NCBI GenBank assembly: GCA_007258455.2
Contig: VDFB02195888.1
Coordinates: 1-64,000 of the forward strand
Direction: 5' to 3'
Length of the DNA: 64,000 nt
DNA from: Sequoia sempervirens
Taxonomy: Eukaryota; Streptophyta; Pinopsida; Cupressales; Cupressaceae
The number at the start of each line of letters is the position of its first letter. Position 1 is the stretch's first letter. This document shows positions 43,421-53,707 of the stretch, piece after piece. Below the pieces are notes generated by a model. It saw only the letters and a program-made list of their open reading frames with translations. It was not told the DNA's origin and made no database searches. The translations under genes and the position numbers were made by a program.

Positions 43421-45570
43421 ATGATGATAGATATAGCACAGACACTCTGGCATGAACCGCAAGTTAGCAGCTTCTCCCCATATAAGAAGATAGAGGCCCA
43501 TATACAGAATTTTACGCTGTTGCACTTCCTGCTGAATGGTTGGTAACCTGTATTTTACCAAAGCCATGGAAGTAAGATTGGACTTTTCAGGAAAAAGTGA
43601 TGCAACATCAACTTTCTGAACATAATTTGACTTCAAAGGTTCCCCTGAGTATAAATTTAGTCCAGTCCATGAAGGTTGAGCATTGTAGTAAATTATTAAC
43701 CCAATTTGCCCATCAGATTAAATATAAGCATTAAGATTGTTAATATCATTCACACACTTTATGGCATTCTACACATCTGAAACGTTACTCTAATTTAATT
43801 TATTCTTGACTCAAGAATTTGAAAATCACCCTTTGCCTCAGCAATATTAGCAGATTGCCAAAATAATCAGAATATTAAACATTGAAAGCTTTCTGAGCTT
43901 ACGAAAGTCAAAAATCTTACCAAAGGCTGCTTTTACGTCCTAAATACTTGCACCATTTCTTGTAGTTCTTAAATAATTTTTTCATAACCTCATTTAAAGC
44001 AGGTTCAGCCAGCTGAAAGCACAAATTTACAATGCATTAATATATGTCTCTACTTTTCAAAATTCATGCCCTATGAAAGGAAATATGTTCTACACAATAA
44101 GAGGAAATAAGTGAATGTAGATAACCTTGGACAATGTCTCAGGCTTTGGAGTCTGCCTTATGTGTACATTAGCCAGAAGCAAAATTAAGTGTTCCCTCTG
44201 ATTCGCTACATTGTCCTTCTGTAAAACCATCACCAATTTGCTAAAGCACATGGATCTAGTTTGCATACTTGAAGTCGATAAATATTAATGTTAACAATAT
44301 TTACATTAGAAAGATCAATATATCCATTCACTAGAGCTAAACTTGAGAGATTTGGCAGTCTCAGATGCATTTACTGAAGTTCAAACTAATTACCAAGAAG
44401 CTTCTTCCAATGAACTTTGAAGCACTTATTCCTATATACCTGAAACCCAAACATGGCTTGAAGCCAATCAAGCAGATCATGATCTGTTCCTGGTTTTTGC
44501 AAGTTTTCTGGTATGGGAAGTCCACGAGTGTTGCAAAGTGCACTAACTGCAGCTTTAATCTGTACTCACATAAAAGAGATGCATCAACATGTAGTCAGAA
44601 ATATATCAATTATCAAGTTTGGAATTGCACCCACACAATTAGAAAACCAATAAAATATGGAAAAAAACCTCAGGAAACTGCATAATTGCATGACGTGCCC
44701 CAGCTGCATCAAGAGGAAGAATATTATATGGTATGTACATTTCAGTCTTTTTCTCAACTTCTTTATTAGCCTCCATAATCTGCATAGAATACCATAACAA
44801 CTTATTACATGCTATCACTTAAACTGCTTGCAAACCTTTTCGAATATTACATGCATATGTACAAACTCAAGAATATAAGCTGTCTAATATGCTTTTTGAG
44901 ATTTACCAGGGGTGTCCTGTATAAATTTACAAGTAGGGAATTCTTTTGTAATTGTAACATATTTCCATACATACACCACACCATTTTTTAGCTAAATAAG
45001 ATACAGTTGATACACAGTCTACTTTGTGTTTCACACAGTAAGAGCTATTTCAAAGACAAAAATGAATGAATTTCTTAGATTAAAGTGCACTGCACTGCAG
45101 AGGAATTAATGAAAATCTGGAATGGAATGAACTATTAAAAATATAGTATTCCTTTAAGGCTTCAGTAAGGCGATTTAGCTTATTCATTCTCATGTGATTC
45201 AGTTGTAGTTTCAAACCTCAGGGGCAAGTTCTGCAGCCTCTGTTTGATTGACTGCCTTCAGGACTTCAAAAAGAACACCAGCAGTTTGATATGCTTTAGC
45301 CAATTCTGCCCTGAATAAGAGTGAGGTTTTATCAGCAAAATACATGAAATTAAACTCAGGTAATTGAATACTGAACTGAAACATTTCTTTGCTTTCACCA
45401 AGAAAATTAACATGTTCCTGCTCTTCCACTCAATTCAAGACTTACCGATCAGCTTGATCAGCAGCTGCATCAATAGCCTTGACATATTTCTCATAATATT
45501 GTCGGTAAAAACTCTGCATTTCTCTTGCATCACTTTTCTTCTGTCTTGCTTCCAATGTAGGCTGCTGATC
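43421..45570 (-). CDS. CALS: Callose synthase (1,3-beta-glucan synthase), seven internal exons
   Basis: Callose synthases are large plasma-membrane enzymes that polymerise UDP-glucose into callose. Seven minus-strand exons with consensus GT...AG borders and compatible phases are visible: 45446-45570, 45217-45310, 44669-44779, 44440-44559, 44126-44218, 43921-44012, 43421-43547, 762 bp or 254 codons with no stop. Family signatures: REMQSFYRQYYEKYVKA and YQTAGVLFEVLKAVN (N-terminal Vta1-like region), MYIPYNILPLD, NTRGLPIPENL, LLDWLQAMFGFQ, KDNVANQREHLILLLANVHI, NYKKWCKYLGRKSSLW, and MGLYLLIWGEAANLRFMPEC (start of FKS1 domain 1). This is the N-terminal sixth or so of a ~1,900-residue protein, before the membrane and catalytic regions. 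The first exons and the next exon (expected to continue after CYIYHH) were not found in the window. The gene therefore has very long introns or is truncated. Intact splice sites and the lack of stops favour a live gene. Confidence 0.93.
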
Positions 45571-45989
45571 CTGGAACAGTGGCATTTTATTTAAGCTATC
45601 AGAATCCGCATTCAACGGGAAAAGTAAAAATTAACAAATTTCAAACATTAAGTAGATAAAATATCTTAACAACTTGACCCATTCATTTTGCATCCACAAG
45701 AACAATCAAATCAAATAGTCAAAACCACCAATTGAAATTTATTTTCAACTTTCACTTATTTTTAAAGTCTATGGCTAATAAACAAGGTAGACAAAAAGGC
45801 TTTTAAAATAAATAAACATGTATTCAGTGAGAGAAAAATTCAAAAATATTAATATTACCTCAAGAAAATTGGAGCCATTATTGCAGTATCTAGTTTGGTG
45901 CTATCATGGTGTGCACTTTTTAGCTCCACTAAAATCAGTTTTATCAGTCCAAAAACAAGTTTTTGAACCTTAAGAAATCTTCTTATTTT
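45571..45989. other. Intron or upstream sequence of callose synthase
   Basis: No exon seen. A polypyrimidine-AG acceptor directly precedes the exon at 45570, so this is intronic on the minus strand. Confidence 0.6.
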
Positions 45990-47425
45990 CATTTTATAAA
46001 TTGTTTTAAAAAAGATACTGTTCAGGCTAATGTCCTGCCTAGTTTCAAGGTTAGATGAATAGATGTCGACCTATGATTGCCTGGATGATTGGTCATGGGA
46101 ATAAACCTAATCTTTGTTAGAAAATCTTAATGTGGACGAAAGTTCTATGATGACTCTAGATTGAAGGACAAGATTTATATTTCACCCTACCAACTTCAAC
46201 ATTAATAATAGAAAATCTACAGAGATGTTCAAGCCAACATGCAAGTTATAATGAGAAAAGCATTTAGTATTTAAACCATGAATGCACCATTATCTCCAGC
46301 TATTAAAAGGTCGATAGCTTCCAATAACGCTCATGAATAAGGACATAGCATGACTGCTGTTAGATTATCTTGCGCACCGCCTACCCAAACAATCAAGGGA
46401 TTGCTAAAACAAGAATTTCTAAGATCAGGTGGGAACCACCAGTTAAGATGTGGGTGAAACTGAACATGGACAGGACCTCTAGAGATAATCCTGGAACGTC
46501 TGGACCTTGAAGAATCTACCATGATGCCAAAGGTAAACATATTTTCAGTTTCTCCTGGAATGTTGAGGAGGCCTCAAAAAACCTTGTGGAAGCCCTAGTG
46601 ATATGAAGAGGGCCATTTTTAGCCATCCACCATGATCTACCTAAGGTTATAATTGAATCCAACTCTTAAATTTTGGTTTCTTATTTTCATTTTATTTATT
46701 GTTTGAAAAAGATACTGTTCAGGTTTTTGTCCTGTATAGTTTCAAGGTTAGATGCACAAGTGTGGACCTATGATTGCCTATAAGATTGATTGTGGGAATA
46801 AACCTCATCTTTGAAATAAGGATAAAGCACATTAGCGTGGATGAAATTTCTATGCTTACTCTAAAATGAAGGACAAGATTTATACTTCACCCTACCAACT
46901 TCAACATTAATAATAGAAAATCTACAAAGAACCAACTTCAACATTAATAATAGAAAATCTACAAAGAAGCTCAATCCAGCTTAATGCAAGTTATAATGAG
47001 GAAAGCATGCGATATTTAACCCATGAGTGCGCCATTATCTCCAGAGATTGAAAGGTAGATAGCTTTCAATAACACTCATGGAAAAGGTCATAGCATGACT
47101 GCAATTAGATTATCTTGCCTGCCACCACGCCAAAAACTCAAGGGGTTTTTATAACAACTTCTAAGATCAAGTGGGAACCACCAGCTAAGATGTGAGTGAA
47201 ATTGAACATGGACATAACCTCTAGATAAAATACTAGACTGGCTGCACCATTAAGAATCTACCATGATGCCAAAAATATACATATTTTCAATTTCTGTTAG
47301 AATCTTGGGGAGGCCTCAAAACACCTTGTTGATGCCCTAGTGATATGGAGAGGGCTATTCTTAGCCATCCTACATGATCTTCATCAAGTTATAATTGAAT
47401 CCAACTTTAACTCTCAAATGTTGGT
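45990..47425 (+). pseudogene. Two tandem LINE-type RNase H pseudogenes
   Basis: Two ~700-bp similar blocks (about 45990-46685 and 46686-47425) in direct tandem. In each the plus strand encodes a decayed RNase H domain of the plant LINE/RVT_3 type. The first reads (KMWVKLNMD, SRDNPG, YHDAKGKHIFSFSW, EEASKNLVEALV, VIIESNS) from ~46446. The second gives the same series from ~47180. Stops break both. The second block also has a 40-bp internal duplication near 46900-46970. Confidence 0.65.
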
Positions 47426-47689
47426 TTCTACCTAAGTTGTCAGTCCTAGTATAGGTATGGGTTCATATTTCACATATGCCAATATGGCATTTATTTACCT
47501 TGGGTATAGGTACGGGTTCATATATCTATTTTTTAGAAACAATAATCCTCATAATTGCCAATAAAAAGAATATTTAAATACCTCATAATTTGGAAAAAAG
47601 AAAAAACTCATAAATTTACAAAATAATAAATTCAATAATTTGTCAAACATTAATACAAAATGAAAATTACAATCAATACTCAATTATTT
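47426..47689. repeat. Repeat with TAAGTTGTCAGT start, possible hAT end
   Basis: Opens TAAGTTGTCAGTCCTAG with GGTATGGGTTCATAT/GGTACGGGTTCATAT direct repeats, and shares its opening with the insertion at 12688. It lies just beyond the C end of the hAT transposase remnant, so it may be that transposon's terminal region. Confidence 0.4.
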
Positions 47690-48032
47690 TAATATTGCTC
47701 TTCATTGAGAGCATCAAAATTAGTATTCAGTTCAATTTCATTTAAACCACAATCAGTTGCAATGCCACTCCCACTAGCCATGTCATATACAAAAGTTGTT
47801 TCATCTATAAAGACTTCAGCAACTATGCAATTGTAGCGTCTAAGTCGGTACACTCGGAGTTAGATCCCAATTCCTCGTCACCCCTTCATTGTAATCAAGT
47901 CTCTTATGTGACAAGAGATGCAAGTTGGAGTGCACAAAGACCAAATCTTCAATTTTTTTGCCACCCAATGGGTTGGGCTTAACTAAGTGGATAAAGGAGT
48001 ATGCACTCTAAGTCCACTCAGCTGAAGAGCTC
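47690..48032 (-). pseudogene. hAT transposase, C-terminal fragment
   Basis: The minus strand encodes the dimerisation region typical of plant hAT transposases: SAYSFIH, then KKIEDLVFVHSNLHLLS, then NWDLTPS, followed in a shifted frame by an acidic tail (DETTFVYDMASGSG). At least one stop and one frame change break it. It continues on the other side of the retroelement 48038-52739, which split the gene. Confidence 0.65.
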
Positions 48033-48037
48033 ACTAC

Positions 48038-48375
48038 TATAGTTAAGTGTACAATGCCTATTATTGTGTTTTGAGCATATGGTTTGTCCAACTAAGTATT
48101 AATTGTTTGTCAGCTTCATGTAGTTATAAGCGTCGATTGGTCAACGATTGTGTTCCTCTTGGCAACTATCAAGTCCTTTAAATAGATTTTGTATCATCAA
48201 GGAAAGCAATATGATCTAGTCAAATCGAGTCTAATCCTTGGCTAACCATCTCTAGTCTACTTTTGTAATAACTTCATGTATAAATAAAGATATACTCTTA
48301 CTCCTCTATTTGGTACGCATTATTAATTCTATTCATCATTTAAAGTATTCATTTTATCAAATAGGAGCATAAACA
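48038..48375 (+). repeat. 5' LTR of the decayed Athila-like relative
   Basis: Opens TATAGTTAAGTGTACA (the first TG mutated to TA) and ends GAGCATAAACA. The primer site TGGCACTGTTGCC begins at 48377. Confidence 0.8.
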
Positions 48376-48812
48376 TTGGCACTGTTGCCTTAATAGAAAT
48401 CAGGTCAGATTTGAGAGATTCATGCGCTTCGACCCCAATACAAGCAGGGAGAGACCACAAGGTGGTCACGACCAAGAGATTAAACATTCCCTAAGGATCT
48501 TAGAGCAAAGAGAATGAAGGAAAATTACAAGCACTAAAGGAAAACACAACCTTACAATTCCCAAGTTGGAGTGATGCAATCAATGCAGAAAATTAAAACA
48601 ATCCCACCACAAGAAACCGTACCAGTAAGGAGAAGCAAGAGATAGCAAGACATTTACCCTTACCTAACATAGTGTAGACTAATCTCTCAAACCAAGTAGA
48701 TAAACCAGCAAATGAAGAAGAAGGGGAAATAGAGTCTAAAGACTCAATAACTTAGAATAACATTGGAGGCTCAGTAGCCAAGAATAACATCGAAGGCATT
48801 GGTGATTGTTGA

Positions 48813-51240
48813 TTGAAGAAGAGGTGGCTGAAGGATACAAACCTAAAACTCCTAGACCAAACACATAAGAAAGAAATTGAAAGCAACTCTATAAGGAACA
48901 CTCTAGTAGGAGGAGTTGAAGATTCCCACGTGACCAAGAGTGTGAGTGAGGCACTAGAGGCTTTGAATCAAAACCCTGTAATAAGTCAGTTCCAAGCATT
49001 GGCATTGCACCAAAACAAGACGGTGACTCCTCTATCAAGTCCCAAAATGGAGAGGCAAAAGTTCCCTAAATTCACAAGCAATGGATCGAAGGACCTCACA
49101 CGACATTGTAGGACCTGCAAAACCGTTTGGACAATGAATTGCCATGAAGATAGAGCCTATTGGCTACAATCCATTCTAGCAACCTTAAGAGGTATAGCTA
49201 TTGGCTAGTACACAAAAGCCGGTCTAGTCTCCAAAACTACATGGAAAAGATTAAAGAAATCTTTTAAGGAAGAATTCAAATTACTAAGAGATGGCAATGA
49301 GATTGTAGTAGAGATCTATAATAAAAACCAAGGTAAACACAAAAAATGTGAAGGCTTACAACCATAGGCTTAAAAAAATATCGATGAAATTACAAAAGGA
49401 ACCTATGGACGGCCTTAAGAAAAGATGGTTCATTGAAGGCCTTATTCCCTCATTACAAAAGAAAATGTAGTGCCTACATCTTCCTATAGCAAAGCATATA
49501 ATCGAACAATGGACATAGAGACTGAGGAAAAAATGTCCTCACGTGGAAAAAGAAAAAAGAAAGATAACGACAATTCAAATGATAGTAGCAAGGGTAAATC
49601 AAAGGCAATATAAGCACTCTATAAAGACATGATTTGAATGATGAAAAAGTTGAGGGAAGAAAAAGAGAACAATAAGGAGAGCAAAGAACTCCGGTGCACA
49701 AAATGTAAATGTGAAGGATATGCTAAAACCATTTTCCCAAAGAAGCTATTTTGTGAGATTTGTTAGGTCTTGGGCATTTCATTAAAGAATGCCCATACAA
49801 TTTGAAATCAAGGAATACACAAGAACTCTTCACACAAGCAGAACAGTCCACGCAATTGAAGCCAAAGAACACATCTATAGGCGATTATTGAAATCAAATA
49901 TAGTACGACCCAAAAGGACATCCAAGCGTACAAAGTCAAAAATGTAATGAATGGTATGGACTTGGAGACCATGAAGACATCAAATGTTTAAAGCAACAGG
50001 CCAGTATTGACATCATTGATGTAAGGCATAATGAAGTATTCGTTGTTACTCCCACCCAAGCAAAGAAGGTTGTGTACCTAGACCCACATACAAAAAAAGA
50101 AAGGCTTCATGAAGCAAGGGAAAAAGTGGAGAAGGCTATGGCTAATGAACGATGCCACTCAAATGAAATGCAAGTACAACAATAAATCAATTACAATTCA
50201 GCACAAATATTACAAGGCAAGTACTTCAGACTATTGTACCAGTTAAAGTAGCAGAATTATCACAAAGTATTCCTAAACTTTGAAATCATATTGTATGAAG
50301 GAACATTGATACAGTGCATGCTACAACCCATCAAGGATTTCACAAGAATGAATACCCAATAGTTGTTCCTCTGTTGTCAAGCAATCAAGTGATTGATCCA
50401 ATGTTATTGACAATTAACATAGCAAAGAAACCAATAGTGGTTAATATGGAGATCCTTGGAAAAGAATCTCACCCATATAATTGTTGATGGCGATTCTAGC
50501 ATGAACGTACTTCTAGAAGACACTTGAAGAAGTCTAGCAAGCCAACCATTAGGCCCCTAACTTTTCAACTGGTGGGTGCAAATCAACAAGGTATTAAAGT
50601 ACTTAGAGTTTTAATGGGCCAAAAAGTAATTATTGAAACCCAAATAATTTTGTTGAATATTGTGGTCATTTCATTACAAAAGAGAGCATACGACACATTG
50701 TTGGGTTGGGATTGGCCAATAGCACCCAAAGCCAATCACAACTAGAAAAAGAGAATAATCTCCATTCAAAACAAGGGTCGGAAGTATATAATCGATTTGA
50801 AGAACCAAGTAGTTAATGAGGAAGCAGCTTCCTTAAATTTGTCAAATTCAAACTCTGAATAAGAATGGACGGAGAAGCAAAACCAAGGTCTAATGGAACC
50901 GAATATCGAAGGGATTTTGGAATTGCAGTCATGTTTGGAAGATGAAACAACTTCTCTTTGTGGCCTATTTCACTAGCAAATAGAGGACTATGAGGTATTT
51001 CCATCAAATTGTAATTTTGTTGAAGCAACAGAAATCAATGAAGATGAACAAGGATTGTGTGGTGATAAGTAGCCAATGAAGAATGACTTGGAAAAAATGG
51101 ATAGTTTATGTGTGTCAAACATAGTACAAGATTCACAAAAGTCAACAATTTTGCTTCCAACAAAAGCACCGAATTTCACTAACGATTCCCAAATCAATGA
51201 AGTTAGATCAAGACATGCTTCATAGGGAATTTACAAGAAA
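48813..51240 (+). pseudogene. Gag-protease remnant of the decayed relative
   Basis: Successive frames match the young element's Gag in order: RQKFPKFTSNGSKD, HCRTCKTVW, EEFKLLRDGNEIV, KAYNRTMDIE, the first knuckle around 49690, then the protease flank (MLLTINIAKKPIVV), RPLTFQLVGANQQGI, RAYDTLLGWDWPIAP and GRKYIIDLKNQVV. Stops and shifts are frequent. The match fades at ~51030, where the young element continues into RT, so roughly 3-4 kb of pol has been lost. Confidence 0.8.
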
Positions 51241-52401
51241 AATACCATACAACGGATTAGATGGAAAAAGAGAAACTATTATTTTGCAAATATAAAATAT
51301 GAATATTTAGGAGACAAAGTAAGGTCAAAGGAGACAACTACTCATTCCACCATACCCTCCTCATTATTCCAACGCATTGTATGATCCCCAATTCTCGCCA
51401 TACAGCCTTAGAGTATAACTGCACAACCTGCCATGGTTTCCTTTGTTGTACTATCCTTCTTGTGCACTATACGACATCCTTTGCTTGTCATACAATTGCA
51501 AGGAAATTTATCGACAATACAACCAAGCATTGCAATGTATAGTTCAAGGATCTATTAGACAACACATAAGTGTGGTTTATTCCGTACAACATTCACATCC
51601 CACCATACATTGTACCTTCCTGTTCTACATCATGTCATACCTCAACACCTAATGTATGACCTTAAAAAATTTAGACATATGTACTTGTGGCAGCCTTGTC
51701 ACTGTACACTCTTGTTTCACTCCACTCATACATCCCTCCTTACCACCATACAACCTACCAAGTCTATTGTATGCCTGGTATTCCTTGCCTCTTGGTACCA
51801 TATGCCTATAATCTATGCTACACCTACTGCAATCACTATAAAACCCCTATGGCATACAATTTATATCAAACTGCAGTCTCAGCCACAATTCACTTCTAGC
51901 ATTGTAAGACATTAGGCATAGACAAAATACACCCCTACTACAGTGCTATCTAGGCTTAGTGATTGATTAGGTGCAATATTTTCAACTTTTAATGTGCAAT
52001 TAGACAGGGTCCCTTGGTTGGTTGGTTCAAAGCATTATTCACATATTGGCATATGTTGGTTAAACACTCCAAAAGCTCTTTTTTTTGTTTTATAAGCATT
52101 GTTTATTGCCTCTTACAAAATCATGAAAATGATGTGCGCCAATGGTTTTCAAGGTCTTAATTTGGGCTTAGTGTCCTCCCAAACCCCGCAAGGGCCACTA
52201 CCCCCTGACACTATTAGTGGTCCTGCCCCTAGACCCCCACCAAACTCCTTTGCTTTGCAAGTACTCTCCAAGTTCGAGTTTGTGAACTATACTCCCAAAT
52301 TTTCCTACAAGTCTTCATCTACAATATTGTCATTAGATTGAACAATCCTCCCTAAAGTTATTTGATGCTTCCTTGTTTTCTTTTTCTTTTGGGTGGAATG
52401 A
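51241..52401 (+). other. 3' internal remnant with CATACA/GTAC repeats
   Basis: No intact gene. From ~51360 to 51950 the motifs CCATACAGCC, CGTACAACATTC, CCATACATTGTACC and CCATACAACC recur irregularly, at the place where the young element has its CCGTACGG array. An 80-codon frame at 52099-52341 is Pro-rich and may be the end of the former 3' ORF. Confidence 0.5.
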
Positions 52402-52739
52402 TGTAGTTAGTGTACAGTACCCTATTATTATGTTTTGATAATCTGATTTATCTAGCTATGTATTAATTGTTTGTCGGCTTTGGATAGTTATAAGCATCAA
52501 TTGGTTGATGGTTGTGTTCCTCTTGGCAATCGTCAGATCCTTTAAATAGATTTTGTATCGTTAAGGAAAGAAGTATGATCTTGTTTGATTGAGTCTAATC
52601 CTTGGCTAACCATCTCTAGTTTACTTATGTAATAACTTCATCTGCAAGTAAAGATATACTTTTACTCCTCTATTTGGTTTGCATTATTAAATTTGTTCAT
52701 TATTTCAAGCATTCAATTTATCAGTTAGGAGAGTAAACA
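52402..52739 (+). repeat. 3' LTR of the decayed Athila-like relative
   Basis: Starts TGTAGTTAGTGTACAG and ends GAGAGTAAACA, the same length as the left LTR but with many substitutions. Confidence 0.8.
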
Positions 52740-53445
52740 ACCTATTGAATTTGCTTGCAACAAAAGAAAATTGAAAATGTTCAAAAAAAAAAAAAGATGC
52801 ATACTTCAAAGAGAATTTTTATTGCAAGAGGTTGCAAGGAAATAGTGCCTTGGCCATGTATGTACGACCATTCATGAGTCTCTTCCTTGTACTTGCCTTG
52901 AGCACAAAGATCATGATTCTTCGAAGATATGAAGTGGTCAAAGTCACTCAAGACCACGCTCTATCTATCTAGAGCTAAGAATATTCTTTTGAATGCAATA
53001 TTGTACCCAACAATAACCTCTTCATCTCTATATGGTGCTACTCTCCTTAGCAAAGCAAGTATCTTTGAGTTGTAATATTTCAAAAACAAGGAAAATGCTA
53101 AGATGCAAAGGCGTGATCATCTTGTTCTAATGGTCAATAATAATCTTTTGCATCCTTTTGAAAACTGCTTACGTAAACACTCTATGATGTAATTTGGTTG
53201 GCTGTTCTATTCTTAATATAAAAAAAAAACTGCTTATGTGCAGTCATCCTCCTTGGCTTCTATTATGGTCCTTATTTTTTCAACCATGGAGTCCATTCCA
53301 TCATAAATTTCACCCAAATATGGGCAATCTATATCACCATACCTAATCATGTCTATGATGGTTTCAATGAAACTCAAAACATATTCCACACAAGCCCGCC
53401 ACTCATCATCTAGGACCAACGCTTTGACTTTTTTGGCTCTCTCTA
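52740..53445 (-). pseudogene. hAT transposase, central fragment
   Basis: Minus strand. The frame at 53234-53419 encodes VLDDEWRACVEYVLSF, MIRYGDID, GEIYDGMDSMVEKI, a block typical of plant hAT/DUF659-type transposases, preceded by a basic RAKKVKA. Around 52960-53060 a RVAPYRDEEVI and NIAFKRIF segment fits the next conserved region. The gene continues at 48032-47690 beyond the inserted retroelement. No catalytic N-terminal part or BED zinc finger is seen. Confidence 0.65.
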
Positions 53446-53707
53446 TATTTGATTACCTCCATACAGTCTAAAGAGTGTTGATGCCTGTTGCACTCAATAA
53501 CCTCTTGCACCTTCACAAGTCATCCCAAGATGATTGTATGTGATGCAATTTGAATCTTGGAAATCTAGCATGGCATAAAAATTAAAACAAATTAAATTAT
53601 TAAAAAGTAGATGACATCAAAAATTTTAAAAAATCATGTTACCAAATCCCTCAGGAACCCTCCCATATCGGTATGGATTCAATCCAAGTTCGAATCTGGG
53701 GTCAATT
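53446..53707. other. Unassigned, may hold decayed hAT sequence
   Basis: AT-rich and without a supported frame. Ends where the minus-strand giant LTR copy 3 appears to terminate. Confidence 0.35.

Larger units (their letters stand above)
48038..52739 (+). mobile_element. Decayed relative of the Athila-like element, pol deleted
   Basis: LTRs of 338 bp at 48038-48375 and 52402-52739 share the blocks TATTAATTGTTTGTC, TGTGTTCCTCTTGGCAA and TCTAATCCTTGGCTAACCAT. The primer-site-like TGGCACTGTTGCC follows the left LTR, and GGGTGGAATGA precedes the right one. Gag and protease remnants match the 28412 protein, whereas RT and most of integrase are absent. It inserted into a hAT transposase gene. The target duplication is not clear (ACTAC versus ACCTA). 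Many stops and loss of CpG indicate age. Confidence 0.85.

Noticed and set aside
51443..51915. Several overlapping plus-strand frames of 69-101 codons
   Set aside because: They run through the CATACA repeats of the decayed element in different phases, with no domain and no common frame.
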